A DNA stretch of 56,666 nt from Deltaproteobacteria bacterium (GCA_031278395.1 JAITKM010000013.1:1-56666), one strand, 5' to 3'; counted from the stretch's first letter, positions 28,402 to 37,602 are shown. Numbers and translations are program-made. Notes: a model not told the origin generated them from the sequence alone.

Positions 28402-29853
28402 TCAGCTAGTTAAGGCAATTTCTTTGAAAAAGGCGAGAATATCTTCAATTTCATTGAGTGTAAGCTCAGGAGTTAATTTTTTAGAAATGTCCTGAAGGGA
28501 ATTTGTAGCATCCAGAAGTTTGGCGACTTTAATTTCATTTGGGGTAAGTTTAACATATTCATGACGATAATTAGTTATCCAGTCTTGAGTTTCAAGCTGA
28601 ATTTTTACGTAAGGCGAGATAGGTTTCTTATCTGTCGAGCAGCTTAGATACAGATCTAATAGTTCTTGTTTAAATAATTTAAAAAGCTCTTCTTTAACTG
28701 AAGTTTCGAGAGTCATTCCTACTAATGGAGCTAGGCTTTTTATTTCTCTAGGGTTAGGCCATTCTTGAATTACAAATTTTAAAATTTCTTGAGTTACTTT
28801 ATTGCGGATGCTAACTTTTACACCTTGTGCGTCGTAAAAATATGTTTCACCAAAATTGTCCGACTCAAAAACAAGCTTGGAGCTAAGATAGCAATCTTCA
28901 ATTATGTCTAAATTTGGTTTACGATTTATTAGGGCTTCATTTTTACAAAAAAGAGTTCCGCGAAATGCAGTAGCTTGACAGAAATCCGCCTCTTGCTCAC
29001 AAGTTTCAATAAAATCATCGCTGTAAACTTCGGGATTCTTATTAAGATCTAAGTAGTTAATTCTGTTTAATTTACTATCGCCTAGGTATTTTAAACCGAA
29101 ACTTTTAATATGCTCAGTTAGTTCTTGAAAATAGAACGCTTGATTATGTTCTGCTAGAAGTTCGTAAAATATATAACCGTCACTTTGTTGCAGAATGTGA
29201 TTAATTTCAAAATTTAACCTTGCGGCTTGAAAGGGTAGGTGTTTGTTTTTAAAATTGTAATTTAAAAGAAAGTCACGAATTTCTTGAAGGTTTGTCTGGG
29301 TTGGAACAGATAAATTAGAAAATTTATTTTGTAGTTCATGTCTTAAGAAATTCCGAACTTCGAAGCCTGGTAGCACATTATAGCTAATGTAACAAACGCC
29401 GTTTGAGGCAAGTTGAGACGAGCAGATTTGCAAAATACTATCTTGGGTTGCAGTTGGAACCCAAGAGAAAACTCCATGAACTAGAATATAGTCAAAATCC
29501 TTCTGAGTTTGGCTTTGCCAGAGATGTTGTTCAGTCTGATTAAGATCTTGAGCAATAAATTTAATATTTTTTAGGTTTAAGCTTTGGACATGCTGGTTAG
29601 CAATAGCAATTTGTTCTTTAGAAATATCAACCCCGATAAATGAGCTATTTGGATTACTTAAAGCAACTGGAATTAAGTTACTTCCTGTTCCGCAGCCAAG
29701 CTCTAAAATTACTGCATTTTGACTTAAGAGCTTCGCTTTTAAACCAAATAATCTGGCAATTAAACACAACCTGTCAGGGTGTTTATCGTAGCTAGGTTTT
29801 GATATGTAGTTTAATTTGTTATCTATTTCTGGTATGGGGTTACTTTTAGACAT
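28402..29853 (-). CDS. SAM-dependent methyltransferase with regulatory domain
   Basis: 483 residues. The N-terminal class I fold has HPDRLCLIARLFGL followed by ILELGCGTGSNLIPVAL. The middle (KHLPFQAARLNFEIN...YELLAEHNQAFYFQEL) is the methyltransferase regulatory domain (PF10119-like). The C-terminal part is winged-helix-like. Relatives act on unknown, possibly protein or peptide, substrates. The first dozen residues (MSKSNPIPEIDN) are encoded by an end of the repeat family (29831-29847), so the original start was probably replaced or extended. Confidence 0.85.
   Translation of the reverse strand: MSKSNPIPEIDNKLNYISKPSYDKHPDRLCLIARLFGLKAKLLSQNAVILELGCGTGSNLIPVALSNPNSSFIGVDISKEQIAIANQHVQSLNLKNIKFIAQDLNQTEQHLWQSQTQKDFDYILVHGVFSWVPTATQDSILQICSSQLASNGVCYISYNVLPGFEVRNFLRHELQNKFSNLSVPTQTNLQEIRDFLLNYNFKNKHLPFQAARLNFEINHILQQSDGYIFYELLAEHNQAFYFQELTEHIKSFGLKYLGDSKLNRINYLDLNKNPEVYSDDFIETCEQEADFCQATAFRGTLFCKNEALINRKPNLDIIEDCYLSSKLVFESDNFGETYFYDAQGVKVSIRNKVTQEILKFVIQEWPNPREIKSLAPLVGMTLETSVKEELFKLFKQELLDLYLSCSTDKKPISPYVKIQLETQDWITNYRHEYVKLTPNEIKVAKLLDATNSLQDISKKLTPELTLNEIEDILAFFKEIALTS
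29831..29847. repeat. Stuttered-end repeat end overlapping a start codon region
   Basis: GGTATGGGGTTACTTTT, preceded by TTTCT, is an exact family end. Read on the minus strand it supplies codons 3-8 of the methyltransferase. No opposite end is found within the next 200 bases. Confidence 0.7.
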
Positions 29854-29910
29854 AAATTTAAATAGAAATTCTTTTAAAAAATAAACGATAAGAATAAATT
29901 TTAACTATTC

Positions 29911-29978
29911 ACTAACTTACCTCCCTCCCTGCATTTTTTACTCCGCAAGCAAAAATGCAGGGAGGGAGGTAAGTTAGT
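29911..29978. repeat. Perfect 28-bp inverted repeat (GC-clamped hairpin, family copy H3)
   Basis: Arms 29911-29938 and 29951-29978 are exact inverted copies, each a run of ACTAACTTACC, CTCCCTCCC and TGCATTTTT. The 12-base loop is TACTCCGCAAGC. It lies between divergent genes, so it is not a normal terminator; cruciform or bidirectional leader function is possible. The GCATTTTT arm and CGCAAG loop match H1 and H2. Confidence 0.9.
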
Positions 29979-30117
29979 ATCTCAATGATTCCGCTCTCAG
30001 CGTCTATATATGTAAAAACTATGTAACAAAAGACTTTTTATAATTATTTTGCATCAAAGGTTGTAGTATTAAATCTAGTTTTTAGCATAATTCTATAAAA
30101 TTTTATCAAATTTAAAA

Positions 30118-31827
30118 ATGAAATTTATTCAATCAACTTCAACAGAAGAACAAATTCTTAATCGGCTCAATCCAGAATATATTCAGTATTCTGAAATGCA
30201 GCCTTTAGAACGAAGTTTTTTAAATACGCTTGTTTTAAGACATAAGCCTAAAAGAATATTAGAACTTGGAGTTTCAGCCGGTAGCTCCGCTGTGCTTATT
30301 TTGAATGCGCTTCAAGAAATTCCTGGTTCTAAACTCTATTCAATTGATTACAGCAGTAGTTTGTATAGAGACTTAACTAAACACGTAGGCTTTACAGTTG
30401 ATAACTATCCAGAACTAAAGCAAAACTGGCAACTTTTAACCAACGGACTAGCTTGCAAGTTTATAGATAATCTGGAGGAAAGTTTTGATTTTTGCTTTAT
30501 CGATACCGTGCATAAAGTTCCAGGCGAAATACTGGACTTCTTATTAGTTTTCCCATACCTCAAACAAAATGCAGTGATTGTTCTACACGATACTAACTTA
30601 CATACTATTAATAACTGCTATAATGATTTGAATAGTAACAATATGCTCATCAGTGCGATTAGTGGTGAGAAACTAGTCCCTAATTATGACCGTTATCTAG
30701 GTATGAGATTTGCCAATATTGCTGGAGTTATTCTTAATGAACAACAACAAGAAAATATTTGGGACATTTTTAATCTTTTACTCCAGCCCTGGAAATATAT
30801 GCCATCCGGCATAAACCTTAACAATATTAGAAAATATTTAGCCCAACACTATACTGATTATTTTTGCAACTTCTTTGATCGAGTAGTGAATTATCAAATC
30901 TCAAAGGCTAGTTGTAACCTAAACACAGAAATTTTATATATTCCCAAGCGCGCTCCTGCTACCCACAACACAGCTGCCGTAACTACTCAAGAACTAGACG
31001 AGCTACCTCCTTGTGTTATGGATATATTTTTTGCTGCTGATAATAATTATTCTCAATCCATGTGCGTTGCTTTAACCTCTATTCTAGTTAATTCTCGCCA
31101 AGAAGAAAATTTTAATTTTTATATCTTAGATGGCGGTATTCAAGTTGAAAATAAGCAAAAGATTGAAGAAATAAAAAATATTAAATCTTGTAATATCGAA
31201 TTTATTACAATTGATGGTTCGCTTTTTGATAATTGTCCTCTTGTCTCTGACTGTAGTCATATATCTAAAACAACCTATTACCGCTATTTAATTCCTGTCT
31301 TAAAACCAGAAATTCAGAAATGTCTTTACTTAGACTGCGACCTTGTAGTTGAAAACAGTTTAAGAGATTTGTGGGATACTTTTTTAGGAGATAATTACGC
31401 TGCCGTGATTGAAGACCGTGATCCGATAAATAATAGCAAACGTCTTAAAACAAAGGACTATTTTAATGCCGGTGTTATGTTGATTAACAACCAACAGTGG
31501 ATTAAGAACAATATTACTGAGGTCTTATTTAAAACAACAGTCGAGATGGAAGAACAAGGACTGATTAAATTTGTTGATCAAGATGTTTTAAATAAAGTCT
31601 TTGATAAACGTATCTTATTTATCCATCCCAAATATAATCTGCTAACATGCTCAATTTTTAAAACTAAATCGTTAAATTATCTGAACCGAGAGTTAGAGGA
31701 GGCACAAACTCAACCGATAGTTATCCATTATGCCAGCAATGTGAAACCATGGATTCAAAGTTGCTATCCACCATTTGGTCAGCGCTATTTTGAATATTTA
31801 AATTTAACGCCTTACCGGATTAATTAA
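30118..31827 (+). CDS. Fusion: class I methyltransferase + GT8 glycosyltransferase
   Basis: 569 residues. Residues 1 to about 220 form a macrocin-O-methyltransferase-like domain (ILELGVSAGSSAVLIL; FDFCFIDTVHKVPGEILDF; VIVLHDTN). Residues 300 to 569 form a GT8 family glycosyltransferase: DIFFAADNNYSQSM..., KTTYYRYLIPVLKPEI, the metal-binding DCD in CLYLDCDLVV, and FNAGVMLIN. GT8 enzymes retain anomeric configuration, commonly adding galactose or glucose to LPS. The fusion suggests methylation and glycosylation of the same glycan. It is followed by a GT2 gene after 27 bases. Confidence 0.85.
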   Translation: MKFIQSTSTEEQILNRLNPEYIQYSEMQPLERSFLNTLVLRHKPKRILELGVSAGSSAVLILNALQEIPGSKLYSIDYSSSLYRDLTKHVGFTVDNYPELKQNWQLLTNGLACKFIDNLEESFDFCFIDTVHKVPGEILDFLLVFPYLKQNAVIVLHDTNLHTINNCYNDLNSNNMLISAISGEKLVPNYDRYLGMRFANIAGVILNEQQQENIWDIFNLLLQPWKYMPSGINLNNIRKYLAQHYTDYFCNFFDRVVNYQISKASCNLNTEILYIPKRAPATHNTAAVTTQELDELPPCVMDIFFAADNNYSQSMCVALTSILVNSRQEENFNFYILDGGIQVENKQKIEEIKNIKSCNIEFITIDGSLFDNCPLVSDCSHISKTTYYRYLIPVLKPEIQKCLYLDCDLVVENSLRDLWDTFLGDNYAAVIEDRDPINNSKRLKTKDYFNAGVMLINNQQWIKNNITEVLFKTTVEMEEQGLIKFVDQDVLNKVFDKRILFIHPKYNLLTCSIFKTKSLNYLNRELEEAQTQPIVIHYASNVKPWIQSCYPPFGQRYFEYLNLTPYRIN

Positions 31828-31854
31828 AAACAAAAAATTTTGGCTGATTAAAAT

Positions 31855-32748
31855 ATGGAACAAATAAAAGTTAGTATCATTATTCCAGTTTATAATACAG
31901 GGTTATATTTAGATAAATGTTTAATCTCAATCATTAGGCAAACCTTAAAAGAAATAGAAATTATTTGTGTCAATGATTGTTCAACCGATAATAGTTTAGA
32001 AATTTTAAAATACTATGCTGAATTAGATACGCGTATAAAAATTATTGATTTACCTCAAAATGTAGGTATTTCAGCCGTCAGAAACAGTGGGCTACTTGCA
32101 GCTAGTGGTGAATATATTGGTTTTGTTGATTCTGACGATTATATCTCTCCGGGGTATTTTGAAATATTATGGAAAACAGCCCAAAAAGAAAATTGTGAAG
32201 TCTCTTGTTGCAACCAGTTTATTTATATTTTTCCCAAGCAGCTAGAATTTTCTTCCTCAGTTCTAGCGCCAGGAATTTATGAAGTTAATAGCAGATTGTT
32301 GGAGCTTAATAGTATTGCGGTAATGGTTTGGACAAAAATTTTTAAGAAGTCCTTAATTGATAAAGTGCAATTAGAATTTCCTGTTGGCTTAATTCACGAG
32401 GACGTCTATTGGCACTACTGTATTATGCCTTACGTTTCAAAACTAACTGTTATCACAGACGTCAAGTGTTTGTATTTTTATCGTCAACATATAAATTCTT
32501 TGATGGCTAGAGAAAAAGAAGAGAAAGGCGATTCCTTTGATATCTGGCTGGTTATTTTTGATAAAATTTTTCAATTCTATAAGGCGCAGGGCTTGCTCGA
32601 AAAATTTTCTTTACCATTTCAGCTTATTTGTTTCTACAAGCAAGAACAGCAATTAAATAAAATACGTGATCTTGTTAGCGGTTACTTACCAGATATTAAA
32701 AAAACTGACCACCGGGCAATGGGCTTTTTGAATCAATTAGGTCTTTGA
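31855..32748 (+). CDS. GT2 family glycosyltransferase
   Basis: 297 residues. The N-terminal GT-A fold has VSIIIPVYNTGLYLDKCL, ICVNDCSTDNSLEIL, NVGISAVRNSGL and the metal site FVDSDDYISPGYFE. The C-terminal part is variable. It probably adds one sugar to a surface polysaccharide with the fusion protein encoded 27 bases upstream. It ends only 11 bases before the convergent Mur-ligase gene, without a visible terminator. Confidence 0.9.
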   Translation: MEQIKVSIIIPVYNTGLYLDKCLISIIRQTLKEIEIICVNDCSTDNSLEILKYYAELDTRIKIIDLPQNVGISAVRNSGLLAASGEYIGFVDSDDYISPGYFEILWKTAQKENCEVSCCNQFIYIFPKQLEFSSSVLAPGIYEVNSRLLELNSIAVMVWTKIFKKSLIDKVQLEFPVGLIHEDVYWHYCIMPYVSKLTVITDVKCLYFYRQHINSLMAREKEEKGDSFDIWLVIFDKIFQFYKAQGLLEKFSLPFQLICFYKQEQQLNKIRDLVSGYLPDIKKTDHRAMGFLNQLGL

Positions 32749-32759
32749 TAGTTTAAATT

Positions 32760-34427
32760 TTAAAGACGAACTTTTGATTCATACAAATCTAACAAATCAT
32801 TTTCATACAAAATTACATCTTCTGGTTTGGCATTAGCGGCGACCCAAGTTTTTACTTCTTTTGCAGTATCAAGCTTAACCAGTTTTTGTTGGCTTAAATC
32901 TGCGGTGGATTTAAAACCATCAATTAAACTTTTTATTCTCTTAGGAATAACAGCAACCAAAACATCTGCAACTCGACCTATTTCTTGACCCACAGTAAAA
33001 TGCTCTTGTTCATGAATTTCTCCTAACTCCACCATGCCCGGTGTAACTAAAATACGTCTCCCCTTAGGTCGTTTTAAGATATTTAACACGCCAAGTGCTG
33101 AACGAAATCCAACAGGGTTAGAATTATAAATATCGTCGATAACTATGGCGGTATTAGGGTTACGCAAAACTTCCAGACGATGTTGAATCTGCGGCATAGT
33201 TTTTAAACTTGCTACAATTGTTTCCGGCGCAATACCTAAAATTGTAGACATCACAAACGCTTCAGCAATATTAGTTATTTGATGTAAGCCGTAAATAGGA
33301 CATTGCAGTTCGTAAACCTCTCCATTTAATTCTAACTTAAATGTAACTCCATCAACAGTTAGTTTTTCATCTGAAATGATACAAGTCTGATAATCTGGAT
33401 CTTTCTTACGCGCTACTAAAATGACGTCTTTTTGACTCCTCGCAGTAAAATGCTCAATATATTTTCTATCAACTAGCTCGGCGTTAATTACCAGTTTTCC
33501 ACCTTTTTTAAAGACTGCCTCAGCTAACTCAAACTTAGTTTGAGCTATAGTTTCTTGGCTTTTAAAACGTTCAAAGTGCATTTTTCCAACAGCAGTGATA
33601 ATCCCATATGTCGGCGGCGTGAGATTACAAATTCGTTCTATTGATCCACGTCCATATGCTCCCATTTCAGAAACAAAAAACTTATGTTCAGGTTTTAATT
33701 TTTCGCGAATAACCCTCGTAATTCCCATCGGGGTATTAATTCCGCCAGCTGGAAAAAAAATCGGGACTGATGATGATGTAATATGTGACAAGATATGTTT
33801 AGTAGAAGTTTTGCCGTAAGAACCTGTAATACCAATAATAGTTGGGTTAATCCGAGCTAATTTTTCTTTGGCTTCAGTTAAGAATTTATTTTGTGACCAC
33901 TTTTCTAATGGAGATAGAAGAATATTAGAAAGGACTAACATCAGCGGAGTCAGCTGGGTCAAAATAATAAATGAGCTAATTGGGCAAATAATTACAAAAG
34001 GCGAATTTAGAAAATTAAATGGTAAGTGCAGATAAATCACAACAGCTAAAAGCAGCACATAAAGTAAGCCAAAGACACTTAAAATACGCTTAACGCGAGC
34101 AGTCTGCACTAAGGCTTTTCTGGCGTTTTTAGCTAGTTTTAATTGTAAAAAGAAAAATACAATTAAAGTTAGAAAGATTATTAAATAAAACAAATCGATT
34201 AGATTAATTAGACTTAGATTGCTCTGAAAATGTTGAGCTATAAAAGCTAGGATACCAAGCAGTAACAAAACCACTGTTAATTTTTTATCAACTAATCTTA
34301 AGTTTCTAAAAGTAAAATTTAAAAAACGAATATTGTTATATTCGTCTTGTTGAAAGAAAATCATCAAAAGTTTAGCCCGCGCAAATAAGAAAACTAAAAA
34401 AGTAATTGTAACTATTATAATCGGCAT
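32760..34427 (-). CDS. Membrane-anchored Mur ligase (MurF-like)
   Basis: 555 residues. About 180 N-terminal residues hold five or six transmembrane helices. A Mur ligase follows, with the ATP loop GITGSYGKTSTK near residue 200, INTPMGITRVI, and the C-terminal domain (VIDDIYNSNPVGFRSAL...GRRILVTPGMVELG). The latter best matches MurF, the ligase adding D-Ala-D-Ala to UDP-MurNAc-tripeptide. Classical MurF is soluble and lacks membrane helices. It may be the cell's MurF or a paralogue for another envelope polymer. It is two bases behind the hydrolase gene. Confidence 0.85.
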   Translation of the reverse strand: MPIIIVTITFLVFLFARAKLLMIFFQQDEYNNIRFLNFTFRNLRLVDKKLTVVLLLLGILAFIAQHFQSNLSLINLIDLFYLIIFLTLIVFFFLQLKLAKNARKALVQTARVKRILSVFGLLYVLLLAVVIYLHLPFNFLNSPFVIICPISSFIILTQLTPLMLVLSNILLSPLEKWSQNKFLTEAKEKLARINPTIIGITGSYGKTSTKHILSHITSSSVPIFFPAGGINTPMGITRVIREKLKPEHKFFVSEMGAYGRGSIERICNLTPPTYGIITAVGKMHFERFKSQETIAQTKFELAEAVFKKGGKLVINAELVDRKYIEHFTARSQKDVILVARKKDPDYQTCIISDEKLTVDGVTFKLELNGEVYELQCPIYGLHQITNIAEAFVMSTILGIAPETIVASLKTMPQIQHRLEVLRNPNTAIVIDDIYNSNPVGFRSALGVLNILKRPKGRRILVTPGMVELGEIHEQEHFTVGQEIGRVADVLVAVIPKRIKSLIDGFKSTADLSQQKLVKLDTAKEVKTWVAANAKPEDVILYENDLLDLYESKVRL

Positions 34428-34429
34428 GG

Positions 34430-35188
34430 TTAGCTCTCCTTTGAATGATTGATAAAATCGTTTATTAAATTTTGCACTTGAAAACGAGCAGAGGTCAAAA
34501 TTGTGTTATGGTCAATATCGTCCAGCAGAACTAATTTTGCCTTTTTAATTAACTCTGCATACTCACTTCCCATATACGGCGGTGTAACGGTATCTAGATT
34601 TCCATAAATAATAAGCGCTGGACAAGATACTTTATTTGTATATTCGTAGATAGTTTCATTAGCAGCTTTAATTAAGATTCGTCGCATTATGCCGCTAGTA
34701 TTATTATAATCTGAACTACCGACTAGCCCTCCAAAACGTTCTCTTAAATTTAAGCCTGTTATTTTTTCAAATAGCTTAGCTATAGGTGTTAGATGTTTAA
34801 TAATAAAAATTTTAATTTTTAAGAAAAAGTTACGCTTAACTTTCATGCCAGCCGCCGCCAATAATACAATGCCAGCTACATTTTTAGGATACTCATTTGC
34901 CAAAACGACCGACAGTTTTCCACCAAACGAATGCCCAATAAAATAGGTTGGTTTCTCTTCCAAAGTCGCTAGCCAATCATGTATAGCTTGAGCGTATTCC
35001 TGCACACCCCAAATGCTATCTGGTGTAGTTGATTCTCCAAAGCCTGGCAAGTCCAACACATAATTTTCAAACTCCGAACAAAAATAGTCCGCCAGCGGCA
35101 TTAGCCAACGGTGATTATTCCCCCAGCCATGCAACCAGACTAGTCGTTTAGTTTTTGGTTCAGTATGTAATGCTTTGCTAAAAATCAT
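34430..35188 (-). CDS. Alpha/beta hydrolase
   Basis: 252 residues. The oxyanion region is WLHGWGNNHRW, the nucleophile elbow GHSFGGKLS, the acid loop IYGNLDTVTP and the final His in DIDHNTIL, so the catalytic triad appears complete. It resembles BioH-like or lipase-type hydrolases in size. It is upstream of, and almost touches, the membrane Mur-ligase gene, so a linked role in envelope metabolism is possible. The substrate is unknown. Confidence 0.88.
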   Translation of the reverse strand: MIFSKALHTEPKTKRLVWLHGWGNNHRWLMPLADYFCSEFENYVLDLPGFGESTTPDSIWGVQEYAQAIHDWLATLEEKPTYFIGHSFGGKLSVVLANEYPKNVAGIVLLAAAGMKVKRNFFLKIKIFIIKHLTPIAKLFEKITGLNLRERFGGLVGSSDYNNTSGIMRRILIKAANETIYEYTNKVSCPALIIYGNLDTVTPPYMGSEYAELIKKAKLVLLDDIDHNTILTSARFQVQNLINDFINHSKES

Positions 35189-35438
35189 ATATATAAAGTC
35201 TTTATTTTTAATTTTTCATTCTTGTCATTGGGAGTAGTGGCAATTGAAGTTTGCATTTAAGTCAGCTAATGTTACTTAAAATAATAGTCGATAGTTAATT
35301 CTAAAAAGAAACGCAATGCTCTAACATATAAAGACTGAAAAATCAATTTTTTAGGGAGATTTTATAAATTTATATCTTGCGTAATTATATTGATTACCAT
35401 AAACCCCGTTATAAATTATTAGAAATTTTTTGAATATT

Positions 35439-36488
35439 ATGAGAAATTTATTTTTAACTATTTTATTATTACTCATTGTTTCGCTTAGTTCGCTTACTGC
35501 TTGTAATAAGCAAGAACAGGCAAAATCTGGAATTATTGTGCCTGTTGTTGGTTTAACTATTACTGGCGAAAAACTTCAAAACGCCATAACGATTGTAGGT
35601 AATCTTCAAGCTAACGAAGACGTCATTATTAAATCAGAAATTACTGGAAACGTGGAGAAAATAAACTTTGAAGAAGGACAAACTGTTAAAAAGGGAACAC
35701 TTCTGATTCAAGTTGACCACAAAAATTTAAATTCCGAAATGGAACAGGCGCAAGCTAATTTTAATCTAGCTGATGCAAACTTGAAACGGAGTAAAGAGTT
35801 ATTTGAAAATAAAACTATTTCATCGCAAGCATATGATCAAGCGTTTGCTCAATATAAAGCAACTCAAGCTACTTTAAACAAAACTAAACAACAACTCGAT
35901 AAGGCTTCTATTGTTGCGCCATTTGACGGAATTATGGGGGCGCGTAAAGTCAGCCCTGGTCAATATGTTAGTAATAATGACACGCTAACTTCAATTAGTA
36001 GTGTGAACCCTATCAAATTAGAGTTCAATCTGGCTGAACGTTATTTAAGTAAAATTAGTCTTGGACAAAAAGTTGAAGTTTCAACTGCTGCCTTTGACAA
36101 ACAGATTTTTACTGGCGAAACTTTTTTTATTGCCCCAAGTGTTGATGTTCAAACTCGGACAGTTTTGGCTAAAGCAAAGATTGATAATGCTGTTCTACTT
36201 CTAAAACCAGGGATGTTTTCGCGTGTTAAGCTAATCTTAGAAGAAAAAGAGAATGCAATTTTAATTCCGAGTTCTGCAATTATCAACCGAGAAGATAAAT
36301 CTTCCGTGTTTGTAGTATCCGAGGATGGTATAGCAAATTATAGAGATATTACATTGGGTATTGAATATAATGATAAAATTGAGGTTACTTCTGGATTAAA
36401 AATCGGCGAGACTATCATAACTGAAGGAATAGTGAAACTTCAGCCCGGCATGCTCACACGTATATCATATCAGGTATCTGATTCTTAG
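35439..36488 (+). CDS. RND efflux periplasmic adaptor (membrane fusion protein)
   Basis: I prefer ATG 35439 over the in-frame TTG at 35430 (349 residues). Signal with lipobox LTAC (Cys about 22). A lipoyl half-motif (VIIKSEITGNVEKINFEEGQ), a helical hairpin (LADANLKRSKELFENKTISS), the second lipoyl half (KASIVAPFDGIMGARKVSPG) and beta-barrel segments follow in order. This is the MFP fold linking an RND pump to TolC. No pump or channel gene is next to it. It may complement the adaptor-less CzcA locus or the TolC at 25.3 kb, which is inference. Confidence 0.92.
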   Translation: MRNLFLTILLLLIVSLSSLTACNKQEQAKSGIIVPVVGLTITGEKLQNAITIVGNLQANEDVIIKSEITGNVEKINFEEGQTVKKGTLLIQVDHKNLNSEMEQAQANFNLADANLKRSKELFENKTISSQAYDQAFAQYKATQATLNKTKQQLDKASIVAPFDGIMGARKVSPGQYVSNNDTLTSISSVNPIKLEFNLAERYLSKISLGQKVEVSTAAFDKQIFTGETFFIAPSVDVQTRTVLAKAKIDNAVLLLKPGMFSRVKLILEEKENAILIPSSAIINREDKSSVFVVSEDGIANYRDITLGIEYNDKIEVTSGLKIGETIITEGIVKLQPGMLTRISYQVSDS

Positions 36489-36596
36489 TGTATACTAAGT
36501 TAGTTTCCTAAAATTCCTTCATCCAAGCATTAGGTTCTAATTCAAAAGTGTGAGATATAGGTTTTCTTCGGCTAGGTTATTAATGATTTTTTGGAG

Positions 36597-37505
36597 TTAA
36601 CTTAGCTTCTTGATTACTGTGATTTGATTTCCCTTTGAGTTGAAAAGGACTAGATCAAAAATTTGTCTAATAATAGTTAAACCTCGTTTAGTGATTTTTA
36701 ACATGTCCATTGGAGAATTATCTAATTCTTCGATAATCTTAGCCCAATCAAAACCACAGCCAGGGTCAGTCGTGGTAATAACAATATTCTTTTCTTCAAG
36801 TTCAATCTTGATTGTAATAATTAGATTCTTATCACTAGATATTTGCGACTGCTTTTTAATAAAAGCCTCCAACTGACCATCTTCACAAAGTTTTAACTTT
36901 TCTTCAGAGTTTAAACCAAAAGAACCATGTTCCAACGCATTACGTAAGATTTCTTGTAACCCTAAACGAATATAATTAAACTCGTTCTTGTGTATTGTAT
37001 AAACAAAGAAAGAAGTTAGAATTTTATAAGCATGTTTTATTGCTTCTGAGCTACTTTCTATTTCAAGGGTTATATTAGCTTTTCGTAAAGGCACATTTAC
37101 ATTTGTCTGATTTTCTAAGATTACCCTACGACTTTGTTTTATAATTGCAATCACCTGATTAAACTCAGTAAGATTGAACGGCTTCTTTAAATTATAAGCC
37201 GGATAATTTAACAAACACTCAATTAAAGTTTGGTTTGGTTCAGTAGCAATTAGAATCACAAAAGGTTGATCTTTTCTATTCTTAATCAATAAAAGAAAAT
37301 CAGGAAGTTCTTTGATCCTATCAGTATCAACAATAATCAGGTCAAAAGTTGAACTTGTAAGCTCACGATATGCGTTATTTAAATCCCGTACAAACGAACA
37401 ATCACTAAGCTGGTTCTTAAGTAGGTTACCTATAATAGTTGGCTTTAGGTCTTCTTCTAACCCAATAACTAGGACTTTTTGTTTACTTTGCTCTTGAAGT
37501 TCCAC
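36597..37505 (-). CDS. Receiver-like domain + anti-sigma-type HATPase regulator
   Basis: 302 residues. Residues 10-120 look like a response-regulator receiver (VLVIGLEED; Asp in LIIVDTDRI; KKPFNLTEF at the usual Lys). Residues 140-302 resemble an HATPase_c_2 anti-sigma/serine kinase domain: LQEILRNALEHGSFG (N box), TTTDPGCGFDW (G1 box), RGLTIIRQIFD (G2 box). The combination suggests a phosphorylation-controlled switch that kinases or sequesters a partner. No partner gene is adjacent; the ECF sigma factor at 17.7 kb is only a distant candidate. Confidence 0.85.
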   Translation of the reverse strand: MELQEQSKQKVLVIGLEEDLKPTIIGNLLKNQLSDCSFVRDLNNAYRELTSSTFDLIIVDTDRIKELPDFLLLIKNRKDQPFVILIATEPNQTLIECLLNYPAYNLKKPFNLTEFNQVIAIIKQSRRVILENQTNVNVPLRKANITLEIESSSEAIKHAYKILTSFFVYTIHKNEFNYIRLGLQEILRNALEHGSFGLNSEEKLKLCEDGQLEAFIKKQSQISSDKNLIITIKIELEEKNIVITTTDPGCGFDWAKIIEELDNSPMDMLKITKRGLTIIRQIFDLVLFNSKGNQITVIKKLS

Positions 37506-37560
37506 TTGACTCTTATCGACACAATTTTGTAACTCCTTGAAAGATTAAGAAAACTTATAA

Positions 37561-37597
37561 ATTATATATACAAATCTAGATTATATATACAAATCTA
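37561..37597. promoter_or_regulatory. 18-bp perfect direct repeat in promoter region
   Basis: ATTATATATACAAATCTA occurs at 37561-37578 and again at 37580-37597, separated by one base. It fills the gap between pgpA and the receiver/HATPase gene, 56 bases before the latter's start. Two sites about two helical turns apart would fit a dimeric regulator. No known motif is recognised. Confidence 0.6.
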
Positions 37598-37602
37598 AAA
37601 CC

